From assembly GCF_900240405.1 (NCBI RefSeq), contig NZ_OEQK01000005.1, positions 230,703 to 294,702 of the forward strand: 64,000 bases of DNA, given 5' to 3'. Positions 8,328-16,824 of this stretch are shown in pieces. Numbering within the stretch: position 1 is the stretch's first letter; the number at the start of each line of letters is the position of its first letter. Below the pieces are notes generated by a model that did not search any database, was not told the DNA's origin, and was given only the letters and a program-made list of their open reading frames with translations. Origin of the DNA: Salirhabdus sp. Marseille-P4669 (lineage in GTDB: Bacteria; Bacillota; Bacilli; Bacillales; Alkalibacillaceae). The translations under genes were made by a program, and so were the position numbers.

Positions 8328-9869
8328 TTATTCGACATATTCCGCTAAAATGTGGGAGGTGACAGGCACCCCAACTCCACGCATTGTGCCATGCTCTGCA
8401 AAATTCGTGTGCCAGGAGAATGCTTTTTCCAATACGTGTGGTGTTTGGCCACCTTTTGTCAACGCTTCTTTATAATAAGACCATAATTGTTCACGATACA
8501 TTGGATGTGCACAATTTTCAATAATTAATGGAACTCGCTCACGTGGTGCAAGCCCGCGTAGGTCTGCATATCCTTGTTCCGTAACAACAACATCTACATC
8601 ATGTTCGGTATGATCAATATGAGATACAAAAGGAACGATACTTGAAATATCTCCACCTTTTGCAATGGATTTTGTCACAAAAATAGCTAACCGTGCATTA
8701 CGAGCAAAATCTCCAGAGCCACCAATTCCATTCATCATTTTAGTACCTGATACATGAGTGGAATTTACATTCCCATATATATCAAATTCCAATGCTGTAT
8801 TAATTGAAATTAATCCGAGTCGCCGAATAATTTCAGGATGATTGGAAATTTCTTGTGGTCGCATCAATAACTTGTCACGATATTGATCAAAGTTAAGGAA
8901 TACTTGCTTCATTTTTTCTTCTGACAATGTTATGGAACAACAAGAAGCAAAGTTTACTTTACCAGCATTCATTAAATCAAAAACGGCATCTTGTAGAACC
9001 TCGGAATATACTTCTAGGTTTTCAAATTCTGAATCAAGCATACCGTGTAATACGGCGTTTGCAACAGAACCAATACCAGATTGTAATGGTGCAAGACTTT
9101 TCGTTAACCGACCTGCATCAATTTCTTTTCGTAAGAAGCTCATTAAATGATTTGCCATAACCTGTGTTTCGTCATCTGGTGCAATAATCGTAGAAGGTGA
9201 ATCTAATTGATTTGTAAAAACGATCCCTTTTATCTTGTTCAAATCAACTGGAATTCCCATAGTACCGATACGATCATTTGGTTTAGTCAAAGGAATCGGT
9301 GAGCGCTCCCCTTGCTTTGCTGGACTGTAAATGTCATGTACCCCTTCTAGTTCAAGCGGCTGTGACAAGTTGATTTCAATAATAATATTCTCGGCATGCT
9401 CAGCAAAAATCGATGAATTTCCAATGGATGTTGTCGGTATAACCATACCATCTTCTGTTATAGAAATCGCTTCCAAAATAGCGTAATCAATCGTATCAAT
9501 TACATTTGCACGTATCAATTCGGCAGTATGTGATAAATGGTGATCAACGAATAAGTGCTCACCAGAATTAATTGCTTTTCTCATAGTTGGGTCTGCTTGG
9601 AATGGTAGTCTCTTGTTAATAATTCCTGCCTCTGCGAACATTTTATCAATATCAGACCCTAAGGAAGCACCGGTGTAAACGTTTACTTTAAACTGTTCAA
9701 CTTCAGCCCTCTTAACAAGCGCCGTTGGTACCGCTTTCACATCACCGGCACGTGTAAATCCGCTTAAACCAAGTGTCATACCATCTTGAATCCACAATGC
9801 AGCTTCTTCAGCAGACACGACTCGTTTATGTAATCGTTTATTTTTTACCCGTTCGATGTGTTTCACCAT
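8328..9869 (-). CDS. Succinyl-CoA:acetate CoA-transferase / acetyl-CoA hydrolase family
   Basis: The 513-residue protein matches the acetyl-CoA hydrolase/transferase family along its length. The active-site glutamate that forms the covalent acyl-CoA intermediate is Glu290 in 'LEVYSEVLQDAVFD', the signature seen in AarC-type enzymes. Other family blocks are 'GLSGFTRAGDVKAVP' near the start and 'GIGGSGDFARNARLA' near residue 390. The expected role is transfer of CoA between succinate and acetate, linking acetate metabolism to the citric acid cycle; some homologues act on propionate. The ATG start has AGAGGGA nine bases upstream. It is monocistronic. Confidence 0.9.
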   Translation of the reverse strand: MVKHIERVKNKRLHKRVVSAEEAALWIQDGMTLGLSGFTRAGDVKAVPTALVKRAEVEQFKVNVYTGASLGSDIDKMFAEAGIINKRLPFQADPTMRKAINSGEHLFVDHHLSHTAELIRANVIDTIDYAILEAISITEDGMVIPTTSIGNSSIFAEHAENIIIEINLSQPLELEGVHDIYSPAKQGERSPIPLTKPNDRIGTMGIPVDLNKIKGIVFTNQLDSPSTIIAPDDETQVMANHLMSFLRKEIDAGRLTKSLAPLQSGIGSVANAVLHGMLDSEFENLEVYSEVLQDAVFDLMNAGKVNFASCCSITLSEEKMKQVFLNFDQYRDKLLMRPQEISNHPEIIRRLGLISINTALEFDIYGNVNSTHVSGTKMMNGIGGSGDFARNARLAIFVTKSIAKGGDISSIVPFVSHIDHTEHDVDVVVTEQGYADLRGLAPRERVPLIIENCAHPMYREQLWSYYKEALTKGGQTPHVLEKAFSWHTNFAEHGTMRGVGVPVTSHILAEYVE

Positions 9870-10008
9870 TATGCAATCCCTCTTTCCTAACTTTTAGAAT
9901 TATTTTAACTTATAAAAAAAGGAACTGCAGAAAAAAGGATAGAAATAGAATTTTATCGGTTAGAAAATAGTAATTTGTGTTTAAACCAGCATTTTTTTGT
10001 AGAATCCA

Positions 10009-10653
10009 TTAAAACCCTAATAGTTTACGAAAATAACTAGAATAAGACTGACTAACAGGTACCCTGTCTCCATTTGACATTTCTAATACAAAAGTGGAAT
10101 GGGAATCAGGAAAAATTTCTCTAATATGATGTACATTTACAATATAGGAGCGATGACAGCGTATAAAGGTTTCCCTAGGTAAGCTATATTCAAATTCTTG
10201 AAGTGTGTTTTTATTTGTTCCGGTAATTTCATTTGAAAAGATATACGTCTTTCTATTTTTCACTTCTAAATAGATAACCTTTTCAAATGGGATAGGCTTC
10301 CAGCCATCATGGGTTTTTATCGTTACAACTGATTTCCCCTCTGTTAATGCTGGATAGATTGCAGTCACACACCCTTCTAGCTTCCCGTTATATTCAAACG
10401 GAACTGCCATTCCATGATACGGAACTCCAAAAACATCACGACTAATAAATTCAGAAACCTTTTGTTTTGAGGTAAAAGCTTTATAGGTTATTGTACCTTC
10501 CTTAATAAAATCTCCCGGCTCTATTTTTAAATCAATCCGTTTACTAGGTCGGTAATAAATATATTCATTTGTATTGGAGACTGCAATAGAAATTTCGTCT
10601 GAAAATAGTTCCCCAATAACATCTAATAAGGATACAATTGTTAGTTTTTGCAT
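10009..10653 (-). CDS. LytTR-domain DNA-binding regulator
   Basis: This 214-residue protein ends in a LytTR domain: residues of about 115-214 include 'IPFEKVIYLEVKNRKTYIFS', 'LPRETFIRCHRSYIVNVHHIREI' and 'VPVSQSYSSYFRKLL'. The N-terminal part is a PAS-like sensor region rather than a response-regulator receiver; there is no phospho-acceptor aspartate pattern. The start at 10653 has GGGGAGAG six bases upstream; an in-frame TTG at 10677 has no such support. It is transcribed away from the P450 gene across a 170-base gap, so it may control that gene and itself. Confidence 0.85.
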   Translation of the reverse strand: MQKLTIVSLLDVIGELFSDEISIAVSNTNEYIYYRPSKRIDLKIEPGDFIKEGTITYKAFTSKQKVSEFISRDVFGVPYHGMAVPFEYNGKLEGCVTAIYPALTEGKSVVTIKTHDGWKPIPFEKVIYLEVKNRKTYIFSNEITGTNKNTLQEFEYSLPRETFIRCHRSYIVNVHHIREIFPDSHSTFVLEMSNGDRVPVSQSYSSYFRKLLGF

Positions 10654-10823
10654 GCTTGACTCTCCCCTATGCTCCAAAATCCATTTTAAAGCTAATTTCA
10701 GTATTGTATACCACCACCATATAATAACATAATGTTCTAACTTTTTAGGTTACTTTTTTGATAATGTAAGCTTCATCATTTAGGGAATACTAAACAAAAA
10801 TGGTGATAAAGGGTGATGTAATT

Positions 10824-12080
10824 GTGTCTGCAAACGATAATATCCCACATGATCAAAAGCTAGATAATAGTATTACTCTAATACAAGAGGGCTATCTTTT
10901 TATCAAGAATCGTATCAATCGATATCAATCCGACATTTTCAAGGCAAGAATACTAGGTCAAAATGTTATTTGCATGTCGGGGGAAAACGCAGCAAAAGTT
11001 TTTTATGATCCGAAACGATTTACGCGAAAAGGTGCTGCCCCCTATCGCATACAGCAATCGTTGTTTGGAGTTGGTGCCATTCAAACATTAGATGATCAAG
11101 AACATAGACACCGAAAAAAGTTATTTTTGCCTTACATGGAAATAGCAGATCAAAAGAGATTAGGAAAAATAGTCAAAGAGGAATGGGAAAAAGCAATAAC
11201 AAAAAAGAATAAAAAAGAAATAAATATTTTTGAAGAAGCAGGAATACTTTTATGTCGTGTTGCTTGTAACTGGGTTGGGGTACCTGTAGAAGCTTCTAAA
11301 GTGAGCGTCTTAGCAGAGGATTTTATAGCTATGGTTTATGCATTTGGCGCAATTGGACCAAGACATTGGAAAGGAAGACGTGCTCGCAATAAGGTTGAAA
11401 ACTGGTTGGAAGAGCTAGTAAAAGCGGTGCGAAATGGCAAAATAGAAATAAATAAGGATTCTATTATGTATTCTTTCACTTTTCACCGTGATTTGGATGG
11501 AAACCTGCTTGATAACCGAATGGTTGCAATAGAGATTATGAATATCCTTAGACCTATAGTTGCCATTTCAACGTATATCACTTTTATGATATTAGCACTT
11601 CATGAACATCCTGAACATGTCGAGTTACTTAGAATTGGTACGGAAGAGGATTTGGAAGCTTTTGTAGAAGAAGTACGTCGGTTTTATCCATTTGGTCCTT
11701 TTCTCGCTGCAAGAGTTAAAGAAGACTTTGAATGGAATGATTGTACCTTTAATAAAGGAACATTGGTCCTATTAGACGTTTATGGAACGAATCATGATAA
11801 TAGAATTTGGGAGGATGCAAATCATTTTAATCCTCGCAACTTTCATAAAAGGACGGAAAATAAATATAATTTTATTCCTCAAGGTGGTGGAGATCCATCC
11901 TCTGGACATCGGTGCCCAGGTGAAGGAATTACAGTAGAAGTAATGAAGTCTACACTAGATTTCTTTGTGAATCAGGTTAAATATGAGGTGCCTGCTCAAG
12001 ACTTAAGCTATCCATTAAATGAGATGCCAACACTACCTAAGAGTGGATTTATCATTTCAAATGTAGCACTGACAAAATGA
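10824..12080 (+). CDS. cypC: Fatty-acid peroxygenase, cytochrome P450 CYP152 (CypC/YbdT-like)
   Basis: The 418-residue protein tracks Bacillus subtilis CypC closely. The heme-binding motif 'FIPQGGGDPSSGHRCPGEG' places the proximal Cys at 364, and the Arg243-Pro244 pair in 'NILRPIVAIST' is the carboxylate-binding site that lets CYP152 enzymes use hydrogen peroxide and hydroxylate fatty acids at the alpha or beta carbon without a reductase. No membrane anchor is present, so it is cytoplasmic. I chose GTG at 10824 because AAAGGGTGAT lies just upstream and the protein then starts like CypC; an in-frame ATG at 10800 has no ribosome site. A terminator follows. Confidence 0.93.
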   Translation: MSANDNIPHDQKLDNSITLIQEGYLFIKNRINRYQSDIFKARILGQNVICMSGENAAKVFYDPKRFTRKGAAPYRIQQSLFGVGAIQTLDDQEHRHRKKLFLPYMEIADQKRLGKIVKEEWEKAITKKNKKEINIFEEAGILLCRVACNWVGVPVEASKVSVLAEDFIAMVYAFGAIGPRHWKGRRARNKVENWLEELVKAVRNGKIEINKDSIMYSFTFHRDLDGNLLDNRMVAIEIMNILRPIVAISTYITFMILALHEHPEHVELLRIGTEEDLEAFVEEVRRFYPFGPFLAARVKEDFEWNDCTFNKGTLVLLDVYGTNHDNRIWEDANHFNPRNFHKRTENKYNFIPQGGGDPSSGHRCPGEGITVEVMKSTLDFFVNQVKYEVPAQDLSYPLNEMPTLPKSGFIISNVALTK

Positions 12081-12107
12081 GGGACAAGTCAAAACTTGTT
12101 CCTTTTT
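12081..12107 (+). terminator. Terminator after the P450 gene
   Basis: GGGACAAGT pairs with ACTTGTTCC across a short loop and is followed by five T on the plus strand. Confidence 0.8.
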
Positions 12108-12169
12108 CAATTGTGTTTATGCATAAAATTGCCTTATTCGTTAAAAATTAAGCAAAAAAGAGGTATGTT

Positions 12170-12643
12170 ATGCAACACCCTATTTTCTTTGAACTGACAA
12201 TCCTATTTTTAATCTTTTTTTATTCCTTTACAAAACCATATTCTTTTTTTGAGAACAGCTTTATTTTTATTATTTTAGAACTGTTGATTAGTAGCTACTT
12301 TTCAGTACTTTATGTGAATACGGAAGTGTGGGAAGTAAACAAAAATACTGCTTTATTTGTAATGTTTCGTATTTATGAAATCATTATTTTACCCATACTA
12401 ATCCTATTATTTATTAATATACTTAAGCTCATTCCGCGAAAATGGTTGAAAGGAATTACTTTTATTATATTTTTGCTGGTTACTTATGGAGTAGAATATA
12501 CACTTGTTCATTGGGATATTATCACTTATATAGAATGGGTTTATTGGAAATCAATACTAATTTATATTCTGTTATTCATATCGGTTATGCTTCTACTGAA
12601 GTTTTTTCAAAGGTTATTTCAAAAAGAAAGGATTATCTCTTAA
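12170..12643 (+). CDS. Small multi-pass membrane protein, first of a CBO0543-type pair
   Basis: This 157-residue protein is almost wholly hydrophobic, with about five membrane segments and a charged C-terminus. Aromatic residues are frequent. I do not recognise an enzymatic motif. Its stop codon overlaps the start of the next gene (TAATG), so the two are translationally coupled and presumably work together in the membrane. No clear ribosome site precedes ATG 12170 (AAAGAGG is the best candidate). The neighbour belongs to the CBO0543 family, so this may be a distant relative of it. Confidence 0.7.
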   Translation: MQHPIFFELTILFLIFFYSFTKPYSFFENSFIFIILELLISSYFSVLYVNTEVWEVNKNTALFVMFRIYEIIILPILILLFINILKLIPRKWLKGITFIIFLLVTYGVEYTLVHWDIITYIEWVYWKSILIYILLFISVMLLLKFFQRLFQKERIIS

Positions 12644-13149
12644 TGCCACTTCCTAATGCATTTGATGCAAATGAAATATTTGTCCTTATCTGTATTATCG
12701 TTTTTTATAGTGTTTTTTTCATGCTTCCTAAAAGGATCCCTTGGAGTATAACGATTATTTTAATGCTTTTCGGAATTTTATTGGCACGATTTGCAGATCA
12801 TTTAATGGCAGGACCGTCAATCAATTTTTATGACATCATGGATTGGGATAAATATGAGTTATTTGACGTTTTGTTGTACTTGCTATATGCTCCATTTGCT
12901 TATTTCTTTCTTTATTTATACGAGCGTCTACATATAAGAGGATTCTTTATCCCTATCTTTATTGTTCTTTTTTCTATATTTGCCATAGTCTTTGAGTGGA
13001 TTAACGTGTTATTTGGAGTATTCCATTATAAAAATTGGGAATTAAGATATTCCGTTTCTGTATACTTATTAGCACAAGTTACCTTATTGTTATTTTATCA
13101 GATTTTAAAACACAAATATAATAAGGAGTTAACTAATTTTAGAGAGTAA
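12643..13149 (+). CDS. CBO0543-like membrane protein
   Basis: The 168-residue protein has about five membrane segments. The pattern 'MLPKRIPWSITIILMLFGILLARFADHLMA' followed later by 'FEWINVLFGVFHYKNWELRYSVSVYLL' matches the conserved frame of CBO0543 proteins and aligns with the gene at 34590. The family is uncharacterised. The ATG sits inside the stop of the upstream membrane gene, with AAAGGA about 15 bases before it, so re-initiation is likely. Its 3' end overlaps the broken acetyltransferase gene on the other strand by eleven bases. Confidence 0.7.
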   Translation: MPLPNAFDANEIFVLICIIVFYSVFFMLPKRIPWSITIILMLFGILLARFADHLMAGPSINFYDIMDWDKYELFDVLLYLLYAPFAYFFLYLYERLHIRGFFIPIFIVLFSIFAIVFEWINVLFGVFHYKNWELRYSVSVYLLAQVTLLLFYQILKHKYNKELTNFRE

Positions 13150-13674
13150 TTTCATACTTACAATGTCCTCCATGAATATTGGCGATATCGGTTAACTTAT
13201 ACATTTTCTGATAATAATTAGTTAAACCTTTATTCGTAGCTACACAATCAAAACGAATACTATTTTTACCTTGTTCTTTAACATATCGTTCACACCACTT
13301 TAACAGGTTTGTTCCGATTTGTTTGTATAGTTCCGATGTACAACAAGTCGGTGTAAGTACATAACATCTTCTCGTTTCGAATCCGCTCCCCAAATTTCCT
13401 GGTCCCAATCATTTGGCTCTTTTTCCAATGTAACGGAAGCAACAACCTCGTTATCTATCTCAACAAGAAAAGTTGATGCCTTGGCAATAGAATCGACAAC
13501 TTCTTTCGTATTTCCTTCTAAATCTGTAATGTAATAATCCCATTGTGAGGTTTCTTTGGTAGCTAACCATTCCGCAGCATTAACAAGAAGTTCTAAAATA
13601 GACTCTACATCACTTTCTTTCGCAACTCTTACTTGGTATGCCCTGTCAGTACAATCTAAAATATGATGTCTCAA
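13139..13674 (-). pseudogene. Frameshifted GNAT acetyltransferase
   Basis: Two overlapping frames together make one GNAT protein of about 175 residues. The first frame carries the N-terminal half up to 'VMYLHRLVVHRNY'. The second supplies 'KQIGTNLLKWCERYVKEQG' and 'TNKGLTNYYQKMYKLTDI', which complete the acetyl-CoA loop and the final strand. The switch falls near 13324 and needs one missing base (or two extra). The start is TTG with a GGGGGTG site. Whether the break is real or a sequencing error cannot be told from the sequence; all other parts look well preserved, so any inactivation is recent. Confidence 0.75.
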
Positions 13675-13689
13675 CTAATCACACCCCCA

Positions 13690-14211
13690 TTATAATTCTA
13701 GTTCTATATACCACTTCAACGCCTTGTTCTCTAATTCCTTTATAAATTGGTCTTTTCCCATTATATAGGCCTCTATATCAGCTGGATGTTTATCCGCAAG
13801 TTGTTGCTTCAACTCCCCATACTTTTTAGCCTCTACGGGATGTTGGATTAAATAATCCCGGAATGCCAAATGCCTAATGACATTCGGGTCCCCTTTTTCA
13901 TAAATATGCACATGGTGTGTTCGGTTATCTCCTCCCTTTTGAAAATACCTTCTCCCTATTATTCCATTCTCCCCCATCGCTTCATATCCTAGATTTTTCA
14001 TCTCTTTATTAAAATGATCGACAAGTTGAATATCCGTTACAATAGGCATTAAATCAATAATTGGCTTGGCTGACAATCCAGGGATTGATGTGCTTCCAAT
14101 ATGATGGATATCCAATAATACATGTTGAAAAATAGAATGTAACGAATTCGCCTCTTCCTTAAAAAAGCCAATCCAATTTGGGTTATAGTCTTTCACAATT
14201 ACTTTCCGCAT
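13690..14211 (-). CDS. GrpB family protein (UPF0157)
   Basis: The 173-residue protein has the GrpB/UPF0157 signature: 'DYNPNWIGFFKEEA', 'IHHIGSTSIPGLSAKPIIDLMP' and 'GRRYFQKGGDNRTHHVHIYEKG'. The fold is a nucleotidyltransferase-like domain, and the G-S-T-S loop with the following Asp agrees with this. In some proteins this domain is fused to dephospho-CoA kinase; here it stands alone and its role is unknown. The start at 14211 has AAAGGAGG seven bases upstream; an earlier frame start at 14232 has none. It lies 16 bases before the broken acetyltransferase gene in the same direction. Confidence 0.88.
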   Translation of the reverse strand: MRKVIVKDYNPNWIGFFKEEANSLHSIFQHVLLDIHHIGSTSIPGLSAKPIIDLMPIVTDIQLVDHFNKEMKNLGYEAMGENGIIGRRYFQKGGDNRTHHVHIYEKGDPNVIRHLAFRDYLIQHPVEAKKYGELKQQLADKHPADIEAYIMGKDQFIKELENKALKWYIELEL

Positions 14212-14277
14212 ATAACGTCCTCCTTTCCTCAAAACAGAGCATCACAGCAACACGAGATTACGTTCGTTTAAAATAGT

Positions 14278-14312
14278 AAAAAGACTCATGAACATAATTA
14301 TTCAAGAGCCTT
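14278..14312 (-). terminator. Probable terminator of the small membrane protein gene
   Basis: A 12-base imperfect stem (two mismatches) around an eight-base loop overlaps the stop at 14302, with a T-rich tail on the minus strand. Confidence 0.5.
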
Positions 14313-14517
14313 TTGCTTCTTCGTTTTCCTTTTGTTCTCTTTTCATTTGTCTATATACTTTTACGAAACGGAACAGACTGTTGATCAATATTATACATCC
14401 TAAAAGAATAAAGCCAAATTCATATGTCTGTGTATAAGCATATAGGATTCCAAACGAGAAAATGATTAATGCGGAGTGAAAATAGATTTGAAATTGATTG
14501 TATCTTTTAGAATCCAA
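14302..14517 (-). CDS. Small two-segment membrane protein
   Basis: This 71-residue protein has two predicted membrane segments (about residues 11-30 and 33-48) and a highly charged C-terminal tail rich in Lys and Glu (RQMKREQKENEEAK). It resembles the many short YrhC-like membrane proteins of Bacillus, but I cannot assign a family. The start is TTG with AGGGTGAG six bases upstream. It is flanked by its own terminator. Confidence 0.65.
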   Translation of the reverse strand: MDSKRYNQFQIYFHSALIIFSFGILYAYTQTYEFGFILLGCIILINSLFRFVKVYRQMKREQKENEEAKGS

Positions 14518-14723
14518 TGATTGCTCACCCTCTTTTATGTAATGTTATAAATAATCATAACATATTAGGAAATAAATTATGTAAGAAAAGGGTACATCAC
14601 TCCAATGTACACAATGATCAGAATCAGTTTACATAATAAAGTTACCGTTAATCAACTATTTTAATTTAGCCTATCCAAAAGTTAAACGTTCTGGTCTTGA
14701 CCAATTTCTTCATTAAACGAAAC

Positions 14724-14764
14724 AAACCGCAAGAATTTGGTATGTCTCACCAAATATCTCGCGG
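14724..14764 (-). terminator. Terminator of the coiled-coil protein gene
   Basis: CCGCGAGATATTTGGT and ACCAAATTCTTGCGG (minus strand) form a long stem with one bulge, followed by TTTGTTT. Confidence 0.65.
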
Positions 14765-14811
14765 CTTGAATATTGATTACTTAACTGTTCTTACTATCGT
14801 TTTAACAATTT

Positions 14812-15081
14812 TTAAAATCCATCGTTATTTCTTTTTATATCTTGTACTTGTTGACGGATATCATGTAATTGTTCATATGTTTGTTGAAACTGTGGATTAT
14901 GTGTTGCCTCTATACCTGACTCATTTTGAGCGTTTTGTAGCTCACGTTCTACTTCTTCTAATTGCTGTAGGGCTTGCTCCAGTAGCTCAGGCTGAGAACC
15001 TTGTGCATCCAAAACAGCCTGCTCGGCATCATGTATCTTCTTACTTAATTGTTGTAATTGCTGATGCAAGTTGTGTGTCAT
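14812..15081 (-). CDS. Small Gln-rich coiled-coil protein
   Basis: The 89-residue protein is almost entirely helical, with heptad-like spacing of Leu and many Gln and Glu residues ('LHQQLQQLSKKIHDAEQAV', 'ALQQLEEVERELQNAQ'). It has no cysteines, signal peptide or enzyme motif. Its size and composition recall short DUF2524-type proteins of Bacillus, but the match is weak. The ATG start has TGGAGG nine bases upstream, which argues for a real gene. Two ORFs on the opposite strand through the same bases are shadows. Confidence 0.65.
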   Translation of the reverse strand: MTHNLHQQLQQLSKKIHDAEQAVLDAQGSQPELLEQALQQLEEVERELQNAQNESGIEATHNPQFQQTYEQLHDIRQQVQDIKRNNDGF

Positions 15082-15191
15082 ATACGTACGCCTCCATTTA
15101 CGATGTGTTCGACAAACTATACATATTGTTCCAAAGAAGAACCTTCATTATGTATCGTTTGGCTTGGCGTATTATAAAAGTAAAAGACTAT

Positions 15192-15467
15192 TTACTTTTC
15201 TTTTAGAACTAATTTGTAATCTCCAATGTTACCTTCCTCGTAAAGGTTTGTAATGGATGTCGAGTAATTTGCGATATTTGCTTGAAACGCAATATCTTTT
15301 TTAGGAATCTTAACAATAAAGTCATTTTTATATAGGAGAGTCGTTATATCATGGTAGTTTTCATGCGTTACTTTAAAATGAAGAGTAAGGAATTTGCGAT
15401 CATCTATCTTGTCTAACTTTAAATCATATGGATGTATTTCATAATCATTTATTCGTACCGTTTCCAA
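15192..15467 (-). CDS. DUF3219 (YkvR-like) protein
   Basis: The 91-residue protein carries 'YHDITTLLYKNDFIVKIP', 'DIAFQANIANYSTSITNLYE' and a short acidic C-terminus, the pattern of the DUF3219 family (Bacillus subtilis YkvR). Its function is unknown; the fold is a small beta sandwich in related structures. The start is TTG, eight bases after GGAGG. An ATG three bases from the site is out of frame. It lies about 20 bases downstream of the hydrolase gene and probably shares its transcript. Confidence 0.8.
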   Translation of the reverse strand: METVRINDYEIHPYDLKLDKIDDRKFLTLHFKVTHENYHDITTLLYKNDFIVKIPKKDIAFQANIANYSTSITNLYEEGNIGDYKLVLKEK

Positions 15468-15487
15468 ATCATATACCTCCCATAACT

Positions 15488-16309
15488 CTAAAAAAAGCTT
15501 CGTATATGTTGCTTCATTATCTCAGGTTGTTCGATGATAGTCCAATGACCTGCTTGTTTAATTTCCACTAACTCACTGTTCGGTAAATACGGAACCATGG
15601 ATTCTTTAATATGGTTTGGTGATAGGATATCATGTGTTCCTTGAGCTATTTTTATAGGTATACCCTCTAATAATTCGACCTTTGTTGTTAAATGATAATT
15701 CCTTTTAATATCTTCGCCTATTTTTTGATTTACTTTATCATTAAATTCCAGTAATTTTTTCTTTTTTACATTATCTTTGGAATATACATAATATGGATCA
15801 AGGATGTTGGTGACTCGTAAGGATGAGGGAGTTTTGCTGATTTTATTTAGGACCGAGAAATAGACGAACTTCAATTTGTCAAATATTGTTAATCTGCTCA
15901 TAAGTTGTTTTTGAAATTTATGTAATACATCATTCGTTAAGCCTAATGCTGCTGTTAACATAACTTTCTCTACAGCGTTAGGATAAGTTGTAGCGTAACT
16001 TAAAGCTAGAATACTGCCCCATGATTCTCCAAATAAGTTAACCTTGGATAGCCTTAGTTCCTTTCGTAATGATTCCAGCAATTCTACTTCACTATGTATG
16101 GAATAGCTATCATCCTTACTTCTTTCTGATTTTCCACATCCCATTTGATCATAAAAAATGAGTTGATAGTCACGAGCAAGTCCCTCTAGGTGTGGTAAAA
16201 AAAATTCGTGATTGCCACCAGGCCCCCCGTGCAGAAAGATAAGTGGTTTACCCTTTCCTATAGTCCTCACAAATATATTTGCATTATGAATCTTTAGAAA
16301 TTGTTCCAT
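15488..16309 (-). CDS. Alpha/beta hydrolase, proline iminopeptidase-like
   Basis: This 273-residue protein is an alpha/beta hydrolase. The oxyanion segment 'FLHGGPGGNHEFF' is the form found in proline iminopeptidases (S33), the nucleophile is Ser in 'NLFGESWGSILAL', the acid is Asp in 'IAQGTHDILSP', and the base is His in 'KQAGHWTIIEQP'. All catalytic parts are present. No signal peptide is seen, so it is cytoplasmic. The exact substrate (peptide or ester) cannot be set. ATG follows GGGGAGA at six bases. Confidence 0.85.
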   Translation of the reverse strand: MEQFLKIHNANIFVRTIGKGKPLIFLHGGPGGNHEFFLPHLEGLARDYQLIFYDQMGCGKSERSKDDSYSIHSEVELLESLRKELRLSKVNLFGESWGSILALSYATTYPNAVEKVMLTAALGLTNDVLHKFQKQLMSRLTIFDKLKFVYFSVLNKISKTPSSLRVTNILDPYYVYSKDNVKKKKLLEFNDKVNQKIGEDIKRNYHLTTKVELLEGIPIKIAQGTHDILSPNHIKESMVPYLPNSELVEIKQAGHWTIIEQPEIMKQHIRSFF

Positions 16310-16466
16310 AAAAATCTCCCCTCATTATTTGTTATTGATTATATCAATAATGAATAGTTTTTTCAGAAAAGTCATAAAAATCGGAACAAAAAAAGAAAAT
16401 ACTAAGATGTTCACTTGCTAACAACTTATTTTCTTCAACCTTATCTTTCTATATAGTGAAACCAAA

Positions 16467-16494
16467 TCGATTTATTTAAGTAAAAATAAATCGA
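16467..16494 (+). repeat. Inverted repeat touching the ribosome site of the next gene
   Basis: TCGATTTATTT (16467-16477) and its perfect complement (16484-16494) flank a six-base loop. The second arm ends at the base before GAGGAG (16495-16500). It could be an operator or an RNA hairpin beside the ribosome site. Confidence 0.6.
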
Positions 16495-16508
16495 GAGGAG
16501 TGATTATA

Positions 16509-16781
16509 ATGGTATATATTGTTCTTGGGAGTATTTCTCTATTATTTATATTGGTCTTGATATTTGCGGATAAATTTTCACCTCCATCTGGAGTAGAAGA
16601 AAAATGGGAAGCTGAATTCATCCCATTAGATCAAAATATCATATCATCTTTAACAAAGAATTATCAAATTCATGATATTTATAAGGTTTCCCCTTACACA
16701 TTCATAGAAAAAGGTAATGTTACTCTTAGAATAATTAATGGAGATAAAGAAGTAGAAAAGTTAAAAATAGAGGTGAAATAA
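16509..16781 (+). CDS. Small membrane-anchored protein of unknown function
   Basis: The 90-residue protein has one N-terminal membrane segment (about residues 2-20), then a soluble domain with no motif I recognise, rich in Ile, Lys and Glu. The N-terminus lacks a lipobox, so it is probably anchored with the domain on one side of the membrane. ATG at 16509 is eight bases after GAGGAG; the in-frame GTG at 16500 overlaps that site. An 11-bp inverted repeat abuts the ribosome site. It converges on clpE and shares a terminator with it. Confidence 0.65.
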   Translation: MVYIVLGSISLLFILVLIFADKFSPPSGVEEKWEAEFIPLDQNIISSLTKNYQIHDIYKVSPYTFIEKGNVTLRIINGDKEVEKLKIEVK

Positions 16782-16818
16782 AAAACGCTTAGGAAACGAG
16801 ATCCTAAGCGTTTTTCTT
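16781..16818. terminator. Bidirectional terminator between the small membrane gene and clpE
   Basis: AAAAACGCTTAGGA pairs perfectly with the arm ending at 16818, giving a U tract on both strands. Confidence 0.9.
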
Positions 16819-16824
16819 TTTAAG

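Noticed and set aside
14697..15206. 169-codon open frame on the plus strand
   Set aside because: It runs antisense through the coiled-coil protein gene, which has a proper ribosome site, and through its terminator stem; it has no ribosome site itself.
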